In this document: positions 34,599-43,222 of the stretch, one piece after another
Layout of the letters: each line of letters opens with the position of its first letter
Position numbering within the stretch: position 1 is the first letter of the stretch
Source of the DNA: Ferruginibacter sp.
Lineage (GTDB): Bacteria > Bacteroidota > Bacteroidia > Chitinophagales > Chitinophagaceae
Assembly: GCA_014379905.1 (NCBI GenBank)
Contig: JACMKX010000113.1
Location: forward strand, 1-64,000
Length of the DNA: 64,000 nt
Direction of reading: 5' to 3'
The notes under the pieces: generated by a model
Database searches by the model: none
Seen by the model: only the letters and a program-made list of their open reading frames with translations
What the model was told of the DNA's origin: nothing
Made by a program: the position numbers and the translations under genes

Positions 34599-35447
34599 AT
34601 GAAGTCTATTTTGATTGCAGACAGCGGCTCTACCAAAACAGAGTGGTGTCTTTTGCAGGGAGATAAAAAGAAAAAGCTGTCTACGCAAGGCCTTAGCCCA
34701 TATTTTCTTACAGAAGAACAGATAAAATCTATATTAGAAAAAGAATTGATACCAAAGATAAAAGAGGCCAGCCCGGTGGAAATTTATTTTTACGGCACAG
34801 GTTGCAGTAATCCCGCCAATGCCGCTATTGTAAAAAAAGCTATCCGTCATTTTTATAGAAAAGCCGCCATAAAAGTAGAGCACGACCTTACGGGCGCAGC
34901 CAAAGCACTTTGCCGTGATAGTAAGGGCATTGCCTGCATTTTGGGTACGGGGTCCAATTCCTGTTTTTACAACGGAAAAAAAATAGTGAAAAACAGTCCG
35001 GGCCTTGGATATGTGCTCGGTGATGAAGGGAGCGGCGCCTACCTGGGTAAAAAAGTGATCCAGTATTTTTTATACAATACGTTTGATGAAGACCTGATGG
35101 AACGGTTCAAAGCAAAATTCAACACCAATTCTATAGAGATCCTGGAAGCTGTTTATAAAAAGCCGTTGCCAAACAGGTACCTCGCCGGCTTCGCCATTTT
35201 TTTGGCAGAAAACAGGGGACATTTCATGATCGAAAACATCATTGAGGATGGCCTTAACGACTTTTTCTTTAATCACATTTATAAATACCGGGAAAGCTGG
35301 ACTTTACCCATCAACTTTGCAGGAAGTATTGCCTATGGTTTTAAGGATGTTTTAAAGGACCTTTGCAATTCGTACGAGCTTCAATTGGGTACTGTTATTA
35401 AAAACCCGATGGAAGGGCTTATAAAATATCATCAACAAAAACGCTGA
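34599..35447 (+). CDS. BadF/BcrA-type sugar kinase (GlcNAc/MurNAc kinase)
   Basis: A 282-residue ASKHA-fold kinase: first phosphate loop ILIADSGSTKTEWCLL, second phosphate motif ACILGTGSNSCFYNG near residue 110, and the adenosine-side motif PINFAGSIAYGF. In Bacteroidota, this family includes N-acetylglucosamine kinase and MurK, which phosphorylates N-acetylmuramic acid and GlcNAc. The next gene, 9 bp downstream, is murQ, so phosphorylation of recycled cell-wall sugars is the likely job. ATG 34599 is chosen since it places the kinase motif at the N-terminus. Confidence 0.85.
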   Translation: MKSILIADSGSTKTEWCLLQGDKKKKLSTQGLSPYFLTEEQIKSILEKELIPKIKEASPVEIYFYGTGCSNPANAAIVKKAIRHFYRKAAIKVEHDLTGAAKALCRDSKGIACILGTGSNSCFYNGKKIVKNSPGLGYVLGDEGSGAYLGKKVIQYFLYNTFDEDLMERFKAKFNTNSIEILEAVYKKPLPNRYLAGFAIFLAENRGHFMIENIIEDGLNDFFFNHIYKYRESWTLPINFAGSIAYGFKDVLKDLCNSYELQLGTVIKNPMEGLIKYHQQKR

Positions 35448-35456
35448 TCTGCCGAT

Positions 35457-36272
35457 ATGCCATTTATAAAAGTAACCGAGTCCGACTCCCCTTACCGGAA
35501 CCTGGATAAGATGCCGATAAGGGACTTACTGGAAAACATCAATAAAGAAGACCAGACCGTTCCTGCTATAGTAGCTGGTCAATTGCCACAAATAGAAGCT
35601 CTGGCGCAGGCCATTTCAGACAAGATGCTGATGGGTGGCCGCCTGTTTTATATTGGGGCCGGTACCAGCGGCCGCCTGGGTATTGTAGATGCCAGCGAGT
35701 GTCCTCCCACCTATGGTGTTCCTTATGGGTTGGTTATAGGCATTATTGCAGGCGGATTTAAGGCCATTACCGAAGCGGTGGAATATGCAGAAGACGATAC
35801 CAGGCAAGGCTGGCTCGACCTGCAGGCTCATCAAATAAATTCGAGTGATGTGGTGATAGGGATAGCTGCAAGTGGTACCACGCCGTATGTTATCAGTGCC
35901 CTTGAAGAATGTCGCAACAATAATATTATTACCGGCAGTATTTGTTGTAACCCTGAAGCACCACTAAGCCAGGCTGCAGATTACCCCATAGAAGTAGTGG
36001 TAGGCCCGGAATTTGTTACCGGCAGCACCCGCATGAAAAGCGGAACGGCCCAGAAACTGGTGCTGAATATGATCTCCACCGCGGTGATGATACAACTGGG
36101 CAGGGTAGAAGATAATAAAATGGTGAATATGCAGCTTACCAACGATAAACTGGTTGACAGGGGGGTAAAAATGGTGATGCACAACCTCGATCTATCCAAT
36201 TATGACCTGGCAAAAAAATTGTTGCTCGAAAATGGCACGGTAAAAAAAGCTATGGAAAACTACCGTTCCTAA
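35457..36272 (+). CDS. murQ: N-acetylmuramic acid 6-phosphate etherase
   Basis: Cleaves the D-lactyl ether of MurNAc 6-phosphate to give GlcNAc 6-phosphate, a step of peptidoglycan recycling. The 271-residue protein is a SIS-domain enzyme with FYIGAGTSGRLGIVDASECPPT (about residues 63-84), the catalytic Glu region EYAEDDTRQGW, and GSTRMKSGTAQKLVLN. Length matches the shorter MurQ form in Bacteroidota (E. coli 298). It is cotranscribed with the sugar kinase upstream; together they feed wall sugars to amino-sugar metabolism. Confidence 0.95.
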   Translation: MPFIKVTESDSPYRNLDKMPIRDLLENINKEDQTVPAIVAGQLPQIEALAQAISDKMLMGGRLFYIGAGTSGRLGIVDASECPPTYGVPYGLVIGIIAGGFKAITEAVEYAEDDTRQGWLDLQAHQINSSDVVIGIAASGTTPYVISALEECRNNNIITGSICCNPEAPLSQAADYPIEVVVGPEFVTGSTRMKSGTAQKLVLNMISTAVMIQLGRVEDNKMVNMQLTNDKLVDRGVKMVMHNLDLSNYDLAKKLLLENGTVKKAMENYRS

Positions 36273-36343
36273 AAATTAATTGTTGCGTTTGTAAGAATGT
36301 AGTAAATTGGTAATCTAAATTGTATAACCAAAAAAACATTCTT

Positions 36344-37603
36344 ATGAACTGTAAATTTTTACTCTCCTCTTTTTTAGCTGTTTCTTCCCTGGCTACCCAG
36401 GCACAAAGTGCCAACAAGGCTTTTGCTATTACAAGCGATGGTAATGCAGACCATGTATGGATGAACATTCGCCAGGTAGACCTTGGAACAGGACAGGTAA
36501 CAAAAACTATTTTTCAGCGCAGCAAAAACAATTTTACATTAACTGATGTAAATTCAAAAAGGGCCGTTGACCAAACTAACTCCAACCCCAACATTTTCAT
36601 GTCGAAAGACTATCCTACAGGTTCACTGGTAGCAGCTGCAGCGTATGATAGCAGGAACAACAAATTATTTTTTACACCAATGCGCATTGGAGAATTGCGT
36701 TGGGTTGATCTCGACATTAAGAATGAAACGCCTAAGTTTTATACCATGACGAGTGATGCGCTTTCTTTTGGTAGTGACATTACATTGGATGAAGCCAATC
36801 ATATTACCCGTATGGTAATTGCGGCAGATGGCAATGGTTATGCCATGACAAATGATGGCAATCATTTCATTAAATTCACCACCGGAAAAAAACCTGTAAT
36901 TACAGAATTGGGTGCGCTGATTGATGATGAAAAAAATGGCGGTATCTCTATTCATAATAAATGCAGCAGCTGGGGCGGGGATATGCTGGCAGATGCATTT
37001 GGAAAATTATACGTGGTTAGCGCCAGCAGGAATGTTTTTGTAATTGACATTGAATCAAGGATAGCCACTTTTAAAGGAACCATTACCGGATTGCCCGTTA
37101 ATTTTACTACCAATGCAGCAGCAGTGAATGCAGAAGGTAAAATTGTATTGGGAAGTGCCAATGTATTTTTTGGTTACTATGTTGCTGACCTAAATGACCT
37201 GAAAGCTGCGCCAATAGAGGGTTCAGACAGGCAATTCAACGCATCTGATTTTGCCAATGGCAATTTATTATTGCAAAAAGAGGCAGATGCAGCCCGTAAA
37301 AACGGCGGCAATGTTCCTTTGCTGGATAATGCCTTTAGCAATTCAGACAAACTGGTGTTCCCTAATCCTGTAACAGCATCCACCTTCTCTGTATTATTTG
37401 AAGGACGCAGGGCAGGAAATTATTCAATTGTGTTAACTGATCTTTCGGGCCGAAACCTGCAAACGCAGGTAAGTGCCATTGGTAAAGGAACGCAAACTGT
37501 AACTGTTTCTTTAAAAACAAAACCTGCAAAAGGTATGTACATGGTTAAAGTGCTGGATGAAAGCAAACAAACGGTGTTCACTGAAAAAGTAATGATTCAA
37601 TAA
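36344..37603 (+). CDS. Secreted protein with T9SS sorting domain
   Basis: A 419-residue protein with signal peptide (MNCKFLLSSFLAVSSLATQAQ). The middle looks like a beta-propeller-like repeat of DLGTGQVTKTIF, DLDIKNETPKFYTMTSDA and VYVVS...VFVIDIESRIATFKG. The last 80 residues are a type A T9SS sorting domain (LVFPNPVTAST..., GNYSIVLTDLSGRNLQ, KGMYMVKV), so the protein is exported across the outer membrane and probably attached to the surface. Ligand unknown. An intrinsic terminator follows. Confidence 0.82.
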   Translation: MNCKFLLSSFLAVSSLATQAQSANKAFAITSDGNADHVWMNIRQVDLGTGQVTKTIFQRSKNNFTLTDVNSKRAVDQTNSNPNIFMSKDYPTGSLVAAAAYDSRNNKLFFTPMRIGELRWVDLDIKNETPKFYTMTSDALSFGSDITLDEANHITRMVIAADGNGYAMTNDGNHFIKFTTGKKPVITELGALIDDEKNGGISIHNKCSSWGGDMLADAFGKLYVVSASRNVFVIDIESRIATFKGTITGLPVNFTTNAAAVNAEGKIVLGSANVFFGYYVADLNDLKAAPIEGSDRQFNASDFANGNLLLQKEADAARKNGGNVPLLDNAFSNSDKLVFPNPVTASTFSVLFEGRRAGNYSIVLTDLSGRNLQTQVSAIGKGTQTVTVSLKTKPAKGMYMVKVLDESKQTVFTEKVMIQ

Positions 37604-37624
37604 GGAATACGGGTTAATAAGTGT

Positions 37625-37655
37625 GAGGCTGCTGTAAAAAGCAGCCTCTTTTTTT
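37625..37655 (+). terminator. Intrinsic terminator of the T9SS gene
   Basis: GAGGCTGC (37625-37632) with GCAGCCTC (37641-37648) and a run of seven T. Confidence 0.9.
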
Positions 37656-37770
37656 ATTCTTTTATAACACAAAGGATTGCGAATTACAAGAATTCAAAAC
37701 CAGTTAGCCCTAATCATTAGCTTTATCAGGCCGTACAACTTCTTTATTTCTTATTTTGTGTTCCTTATTC

Positions 37771-38661
37771 CTATTTTTGTGCCGGCACTATGATACTGAT
37801 GGCGGCGGGTAACAATGCTGCGGTTACTTTATTTGTTTTACCCAGGTACTCTCCATCCACCTGGAAGTGCGCAAATCTCCTGGACGCGATATCAATGTGA
37901 GTGCATTGAAAAACTTCTGTCTTGGCAGGATTATAAGCCATATGCGTAACCATCATTTTAAAGATCTCTGTCAAAGAAATTTTTCTCACTACGATTATTT
38001 CAAATAAACCATCATCCAGTTTTCCTTCGGGGTTGATAAGCGCACCACTTCCGTATTTGGTGGCATTGGCAATAACGATCATAGCGGCCGATCTTTGCAC
38101 CACTTCATCATCCGTACGGATCTTTACATTTAGTTTACTGTGCTGCCACAATGCTTTCCATGATGCTTTAAAATATCCCCACATACCACGGCCGCTTTCT
38201 TTTTCAAACATCTTTATCACAAATGCATTAAAGCCTACATCGCTCAAGTGAATGCAGATATGATCATTCACTTTTACCAGGTGTATTTTTTTTGGTACAC
38301 CATCCACGCATAATTGTATTGCTTCTGCAGGATTCATGGGTATGCCCAGTTCCTTCGCCATACCATTAGCCGATCCTGCCGGCAGGATGCCTAAACTTAT
38401 TTGGGGTTGGTCAATTATTTGTTCTGCTACGAGTTTAACGGTGCCGTCGCCACCCACTGCAATAATCCGGGCGGGTTGAAAGGAATCAATTTTTTTATTG
38501 ATGACGGCGGGATCACAATCTTTCTCCAGTTGTAGCAGATCTGTTTCAATGGTTAATCCCGCAAAATGATCAGTAATGAGTTGTGACCAATCCAGGTCAT
38601 CTTTTCCTGATTTTGGGTTTATTATAAAAAGGATCTTTGGATTGCTGGTTTTATCTGTCAT
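37771..38661 (-). CDS. Diacylglycerol kinase family lipid kinase (YegS/DgkB-like)
   Basis: A 296-residue soluble kinase: ILFIINPKSGKDDL at the N-terminus, the nucleotide-binding IIAVGGDGTVKLVAE (about residues 70-85), and GILPAGSANGMAKELGIP, all landmarks of the DAGK catalytic domain. The C-terminal beta-sandwich ends with FAHFQVDGEYLGK. It phosphorylates a lipid or sphingoid base; which one is not visible. It is divergent from the App1-type phosphatase 34 bp away, so a lipid kinase and a lipid phosphatase share a control region. Confidence 0.9.
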   Translation of the reverse strand: MTDKTSNPKILFIINPKSGKDDLDWSQLITDHFAGLTIETDLLQLEKDCDPAVINKKIDSFQPARIIAVGGDGTVKLVAEQIIDQPQISLGILPAGSANGMAKELGIPMNPAEAIQLCVDGVPKKIHLVKVNDHICIHLSDVGFNAFVIKMFEKESGRGMWGYFKASWKALWQHSKLNVKIRTDDEVVQRSAAMIVIANATKYGSGALINPEGKLDDGLFEIIVVRKISLTEIFKMMVTHMAYNPAKTEVFQCTHIDIASRRFAHFQVDGEYLGKTNKVTAALLPAAISIIVPAQK

Positions 38662-38695
38662 TACAAAGTGGTATAAATTTTTCTATATTGTTAGT

Positions 38696-39688
38696 ATGCT
38701 AAACAAAACAAATGCCCATAATGTTTGCCTTCAGGTTTACGAAGGATATGGCCATACACATAACCTCACCATATTTGGGAACGTGTATAAAGGTAAGGCC
38801 GCACGGGAAAGAAAGTACACAAAAAACATATGGAGTAATATTTCAAGATTAATTCAGCTATTTTTCATTAAACCTATTGCCCGGGCAAAAGTTTTACTGG
38901 ACTGGCAGGATATTATCCTGGAAACATTCACAGAAAAAGACGGATTTTTTAAATTTGAATGGCAGTCACCCCAGGATCTTAAAGCGGGATGGCATACAGC
39001 GATTTTAAAATTGGTAGACGATAATGGCATTGAAATTAAACAGGAAACAGGCAGGCTGTATGTTCCGCATATAACGCAGTATGCTTTTATTTCGGATATT
39101 GATGATACGGTAATGGTTTCTCATTCTGCAACAAAATTTAAACGATTAAAATCGTTGCTTACCAAACACCCACATAACAGGCGAATATTTGAATCTACGC
39201 AGGACCTGTACCAAAGATTTTCGAAAGCTTATACAGAACCGGCGGTACCTAACCCTTTCTTCTACATATCCAGCAGCGAATGGAATTTATATTTTGACCT
39301 GAAATCGTTTTTTGCTTACAATAAATTACCACAGGGCATTTTTTTATTAAGCCAGATAAAACAATGGTTCCAGTTGTTTAAAACCGGTCAAACAAAACAT
39401 GCAGGAAAATTGTCAAGAATATTCAGGGTAATGGAAGTTTTTCCCAACCAGCAATTTGTGTTGCTTGGAGATAATTCCCAGGCAGATCCTGATATATATG
39501 CCGCTATTGCCAATAAAGTACCCGGGAGGATTTTTGCGATCTACATTCGTAATATTCGCCCTTCCCGCAAAGCATATGCACAGGAAAAACTCAGCAGTAT
39601 TTTAGCGGCGGAAAATATTCATATCATGGTCTATGATCATAGTAATGAAGTAATAGAACACAGCAGGAGAGTAGGATTAATAGAATAA
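38696..39688 (+). CDS. App1-like phosphatidate phosphatase (DUF2183)
   Basis: A 330-residue protein with the HAD-type catalytic motif in YAFISDIDDTVMVSHSATKF (DxDxT, about residues 133-137), followed by PNPFFYISSSEWNLYFDLKSF and the late acidic motif FVLLGDNSQADPDIY. These match App1, the actin-patch phosphatidate phosphatase family, and its bacterial homologs. The N-terminal beta domain handles lipid binding. The next neighbour is a divergent diacylglycerol-kinase homolog, which fits opposite reactions on phosphatidate. The frame reaches 38576, but that part overlaps the divergent gene; ATG 38696 is preferred. Confidence 0.88.
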   Translation: MLNKTNAHNVCLQVYEGYGHTHNLTIFGNVYKGKAARERKYTKNIWSNISRLIQLFFIKPIARAKVLLDWQDIILETFTEKDGFFKFEWQSPQDLKAGWHTAILKLVDDNGIEIKQETGRLYVPHITQYAFISDIDDTVMVSHSATKFKRLKSLLTKHPHNRRIFESTQDLYQRFSKAYTEPAVPNPFFYISSSEWNLYFDLKSFFAYNKLPQGIFLLSQIKQWFQLFKTGQTKHAGKLSRIFRVMEVFPNQQFVLLGDNSQADPDIYAAIANKVPGRIFAIYIRNIRPSRKAYAQEKLSSILAAENIHIMVYDHSNEVIEHSRRVGLIE

Positions 39689-39735
39689 TTTATTGCCTTA
39701 ATGCTAACCGGCCAGGCATAGTTAGCAACAGCGTG

Positions 39736-40170
39736 TTATTCTTTTTTTAAAGATCCTATTTCAACAACTTTTGTCATTTCAGCACCATCAATACCTGAGC
39801 CGGTGCGGGCCGGGCAATCATCGTAAACCGCATTCAAAAGGAGTTTGTTGTCGGTCATCTTCCAGGTATATGTAGCAACAATGTCCTCTAAGCAGGGGCT
39901 GCCACCGTTTAACTTTTTAATAAAAAGGCTGTCTGCTTTCAAATGATAGTGCATTTGTTCAATAACAGCATCATTTTACACCGTAATCATGTTTAAAGTA
40001 TCTGTCTTGAATTGAAAATAACATTCTGTTGTCCTGGGTATATCAAATGAAGCCACCCATTTAGTACCGGTTAGTTGTGCTAATGCGTTTTGTACACTAA
40101 AAGTTGTACTTATAAATAAAAGTATCCTAAGCAATTTCGTACGAGTTGATTTAAAATAAATATGGTCCAA
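39736..40170 (-). pseudogene. Secreted META/lipocalin-like gene with an in-frame TAA
   Basis: One minus-strand frame from ATG 40170 to 39736 is broken once by TAA at 39976-39978, between LNMITV and NDAVIEQMHYH. The N-terminal half has a signal peptide and LTGTKWVASFDIPRTTECYF, as in META/lipocalin-like domains that begin with L-GTKW. The C-terminal half reads normally to SLKKE. About 144 codons in all. A single G-to-T change from GAA could explain it. Restart at ATG 39954 would give only the second half. Confidence 0.65.
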
Positions 40171-40206
40171 TGTAATAGATTTTTTTTGGACAGAAGAAAT
40201 TCCCTG

Positions 40207-41196
40207 TTATTGCTTTAAAAACTTCAATAAAGGCGATACAAATTGTTCAGATGCTTCAATGTGTGGCAGGTGACCTACATCTTCCAACTCCACCAATAGG
40301 GAACCTGCGATTTTTTGTTGCGTTGCTTTACCCAATAACTGGTATTGTCCCATTGTTTTTTTTACAGCATCCGGAACTGTTTGCTTTCCGATAGCTGTCC
40401 TGTCTCTTGTACCAATAATGAGCAGGGTTGGTGCTTTAATGTTGCTGAATTCGTATAATACCGGTTGGGTAAACACCATGTCGGAAGTAAGTGCGTTATT
40501 CCAGGCCACCGTTTTATAAGCCGGATGTTTTACCCAACCCGTGAGCAAATAAACCCATTCATCGTATTCGGCTTTCCATTTACCATCGTAGTAATTATCC
40601 AGCTGGTATTTTTTTACCGTCTCGAAATCCTGTTTTAGTTCTGTTTTATAATTAGTATCTACAGAAGTATAAGGTACTATTGTTTTCCAGTCTTCCAGGC
40701 CGATAGGATTTTCCAGCACCAGTTTATCTACGGTTCCGGCATACATTAAAGCAAATCTTGTAGCCAGCATGCCACCCATTGAATGCCCCAGCAGGTAGAT
40801 TTTCTGAATACGCAGGGCGTCTAATATCTGTTTCGTGTTTTGAGCCAGTTGTTGAAAACTGTATTGATAGGATAGAGGTTTGGATGATTTTCCAAAACCA
40901 ACCTGGTCGGGCACTACAACCCGGTATCCTTCCTTTACCAAAGCAGCAATAGTAGTTTTCCAGTAGGCCCCGGTAAAATTCTTGCCATGCAATAGCAACA
41001 CTGTTTTACCATTCGGTTGTACAGGTTGCACGTCCATGTAAATCATATCAAGGGTTTGCCCTTGTGACGTTATTGCCAGGGTATGAACAGGGTAAGGATA
41101 TTTATATCCGGACAACACTGTATCAAATACCGGCCGGTTGTCCTGGCCATATGCTATGGAAGAAATAGCCAGTAAGATCAATAAGTGCCTAACCAT
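40207..41196 (-). CDS. Secreted alpha/beta hydrolase
   Basis: A 329-residue exported protein (signal peptide MVRHLLILLAISSIAYGQ). It has the oxyanion-hole HG motif LLLHGKNFTGAYW, the nucleophile elbow LLGHSMGGMLATRFAL, the acid in LIIGTRDRTAIG and the catalytic His in DVGHLPHIEASE, all in the order of the alpha/beta hydrolase fold. It is close to haloalkane-dehalogenase- and esterase-like families; substrate unknown. Upstream codons to 41256 lack a signal peptide, so ATG 41196 is taken. Confidence 0.9.
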   Translation of the reverse strand: MVRHLLILLAISSIAYGQDNRPVFDTVLSGYKYPYPVHTLAITSQGQTLDMIYMDVQPVQPNGKTVLLLHGKNFTGAYWKTTIAALVKEGYRVVVPDQVGFGKSSKPLSYQYSFQQLAQNTKQILDALRIQKIYLLGHSMGGMLATRFALMYAGTVDKLVLENPIGLEDWKTIVPYTSVDTNYKTELKQDFETVKKYQLDNYYDGKWKAEYDEWVYLLTGWVKHPAYKTVAWNNALTSDMVFTQPVLYEFSNIKAPTLLIIGTRDRTAIGKQTVPDAVKKTMGQYQLLGKATQQKIAGSLLVELEDVGHLPHIEASEQFVSPLLKFLKQ

Positions 41197-41367
41197 ATAA
41201 ATACATTTTATGTTACAGATAGAACTCGTAACAAAAGTCAGACCACATAGACACACCGCCTGCTGTAAATCTTAAGTATTACTACGCCCCATTTTTTTTG
41301 GTTACATTATTGCTCCCAGAGTATAGGCTATCATTGCCCGGGTTAAAAACCACGTAAATAATATAAT

Positions 41368-41592
41368 ATGAAATCAATTATTAAACAAGTGTTCCTTCCT
41401 TTGGTATCGGGCATGTTGATCCTTTCAGCATGTACAGAAAAAAAGGCAGGTACACAGGAAGAACTGGAAATACAAAAAATGGATTCAACTGCTAAAACGC
41501 TTAAAGAAACAGGCGATAAGCTGGAAGATCAAACGAGGAAAGTTGAATCCAGTCTCGAAAAATTAGATAAAGAATTTGAAAGTAATAACTAA
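41368..41592 (+). CDS. Small lipoprotein with helical tail
   Basis: A 74-residue protein with lipobox ILSAC followed by TEKKAGTQEE. The mature 50 residues are highly charged and heptad-like (KTLKETGDKLEDQTRKVESSLEKLDKEF), indicating a coiled coil similar in size to Lpp-type small lipoproteins. It is 11 bp before the next gene and probably in the same operon. Function unknown. Confidence 0.7.
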   Translation: MKSIIKQVFLPLVSGMLILSACTEKKAGTQEELEIQKMDSTAKTLKETGDKLEDQTRKVESSLEKLDKEFESNN

Positions 41593-41603
41593 AAATAATT
41601 TTT

Positions 41604-42395
41604 ATGAAAAATAAAATAATTATACCCGGTTCAATTTTTATCCTGGTGGCTGCTATCCTGCTCACCTCCTCCGGCTTCCAGGACAAAGGGCGAAAAGATA
41701 AAAAAGAGCAGGGTCAAAATCCAGGCAAAGGGAATGCAAAAGCTAACAAAAGCAATCCTGGAAATGACCAGGCCCCGGGAAAAATAAAAAAAGACAATCC
41801 CCCGCAAAATATTGATAAAGCCAATAATGGTAATGGAAATGCAGATAATATGAATGGCAACAGTAAAAACGATAAAAAAGATAAGGATAAGGACAATGGG
41901 AACAATCGAAATGGTAATGATGATATGAATAATAGCTATTACTGGACCAAAGATAATTTCAAAGACAGGAATAAATATAGAAAACAAGACAAGGTTACCA
42001 TTTGCCATAAGTTCAACAGCGACAATGAGCCTGCTGTAAACATAAGGGTTTCAGCCAATGCAGTAAAAGCGCACATGAATCATGGCGATGTAATGGGAGA
42101 TTGTCCTTCCATTCAGAATAACATTTTTAGTGATATTTTTCTACGCCGCAGAAATGATTATTATAATGATATTCAATACAGCCAGGAACAGGTTTCTTAC
42201 AGCAGATCAATTTTAGATTATGCACTGCTGAGGTTAACCAATTCACGGTCACAATTGGCTACTATGCGGGCCAACAACGCGGCACAGGCGGATCTTGACC
42301 GAAGGGAAGCGTCGGTGGTTGAACTGGAACAAAATGTTTCTGTGCTCGAAACTTTAGTTGGTGTTGCTAACAACCTGCTGTTAAGTAAGCTGTAA
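41604..42395 (+). CDS. Exported Lys/Asn-rich protein with a TICHK...HGD Cys/His motif
   Basis: A 263-residue protein. After an N-terminal hydrophobic anchor comes about 100 residues of low-complexity Lys, Asn, Gly and Asp repeats (NGNGNADNMNGNSKNDKKDK). Then the block KVTICHK, NIRVSANAVKAHMNHGD, VMGDC at about residues 132-170, a form of the short Cys-His motif TICH...AH..HGD..G.C seen at the ends of many bacterial secreted proteins; its Cys and His spacing suggests metal binding. The C-terminal 80 residues are a helical coiled coil. Family function unknown. Confidence 0.65.
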   Translation: MKNKIIIPGSIFILVAAILLTSSGFQDKGRKDKKEQGQNPGKGNAKANKSNPGNDQAPGKIKKDNPPQNIDKANNGNGNADNMNGNSKNDKKDKDKDNGNNRNGNDDMNNSYYWTKDNFKDRNKYRKQDKVTICHKFNSDNEPAVNIRVSANAVKAHMNHGDVMGDCPSIQNNIFSDIFLRRRNDYYNDIQYSQEQVSYSRSILDYALLRLTNSRSQLATMRANNAAQADLDRREASVVELEQNVSVLETLVGVANNLLLSKL

Positions 42396-42611
42396 ATATA
42401 AATAGGCAGTTTACTCACACATTTATAAAACGTCGCCTCCAGGGCGATTTTTTTTTAAGACATTAGTATTAACTATAGGTCTATGTTTTAATTAACCATA
42501 CCTATCTACATATAATTTTTTTTACAATAAACTGCGCCTAAATCCATTCTAATTTTTACAGTCGCCGCCTGGGTGGTTTAAATGATGTGGTTAATAATTT
42601 TACCTTGTAAA
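42396..42611. other. AT-rich gap, no gene seen
   Basis: Contains a possible weak hairpin around GTCGCCTCCAGGGCGAT just after the stop (about 42431-42448), followed by a run of T, which may end the upstream operon. A -7 box for the next remnant starts at 42612. Confidence 0.4.
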
Positions 42612-42689
42612 TATCTTTGCATGAAATGTATTTTTTTCCTTTGCCTTGCACTCCCTTTCATTAAACCAGTTCACTCACAGTCTTTTTAG
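42612..42689 (+). pseudogene. Signal-peptide stub with its own promoter
   Basis: TATCTTTG at 42612-42619 is a perfect -7 box, followed at once by ATG 42621 and MKCIFFLCLALPFIKPVHSQ, a signal peptide, then SF and a stop at 42687-42689. The mature protein is missing; the sequence past it belongs to the decayed antitoxin gene on the other strand. This looks like the cut 5' end of a secreted protein gene. Confidence 0.55.
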
Positions 42690-42749
42690 TCAAGCCTGCA
42701 GGCGGGTATTTCGTTGCCTGTAAATAAAATCGCTGACTCCTACATCCGT

Positions 42750-42931
42750 GAAGGATTTCATTTTGGCAAAGCCGTATCGGCAGTAATTCTGCGATTGCCT
42801 TTAATAATTTCAGAAATTCTTGTTTAGGGAATGTCAATTTCCTTTGAAAGCCTGTAAGCGCTGATATTGAACGGTACCAGGAATTCTTCTGATAACATTT
42901 CGCCGGGATGTATATTTTTAAGTTTGGTCAT
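42750..42931 (-). pseudogene. HigA-type antitoxin remnant
   Basis: From ATG 42931 the frame reads MTKLKNIHPGEMLSEEFLVP and NISAYRLSKEIDIP, then TAA at 42824-42826, then in the same frame TRISEIIKGNRRITADTAL before it fails again. This is the HigA helix-turn-helix antitoxin, in which P-Q-TRISEI is the normal sequence, so a CAA to TAA change truncated it at residue 35, before the recognition helix. The C-terminus is also lost. It lies 9 bp after higB in the usual higB-higA order. Confidence 0.8.
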
Positions 42932-42940
42932 TGTATAACA

Positions 42941-43222
42941 TTAATGATAATCTACTATTTTAACTTCAAATGCATTTCCAGCATTCCATTTAAAAATAAT
43001 TCTCCATTGATCGTTGATGCTTATGCTGTAAAAATCTTTTAACTTACCTGGTAATTTTTCTAATCTGTTCGCCGGGGGAATTCTCAGGTCTGCCAGGTTA
43101 ATAGCGTTATTAATCATTCTTAATTTCCTTCTTCCGATATGTTGAATTTCTGTGGGGATTTTTTTTGCCCTGTTACCTACCCAAATTTGCGATGTTTCCG
43201 TACCGCCAAAAGAGATGATCAT
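42941..43222 (-). CDS. higB: HigB-type mRNA interferase toxin (RelE/ParE fold)
   Basis: A 93-residue protein of the HigB family: GGTETSQIW near the start, RRKLRMINNAINLADLRIPPANRLEKLPGKLKDFYSISINDQWRIIFKW in the middle and a final VKIVDYH. This includes the NRLEKL-G and YSI-INDQWRI blocks that form the ribosome-dependent RNA-cleaving site. The frame is complete, which is striking because the partner antitoxin next to it is broken. The toxin may be inactive, unexpressed or balanced by another HigA elsewhere. Confidence 0.88.
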   Translation of the reverse strand: MIISFGGTETSQIWVGNRAKKIPTEIQHIGRRKLRMINNAINLADLRIPPANRLEKLPGKLKDFYSISINDQWRIIFKWNAGNAFEVKIVDYH

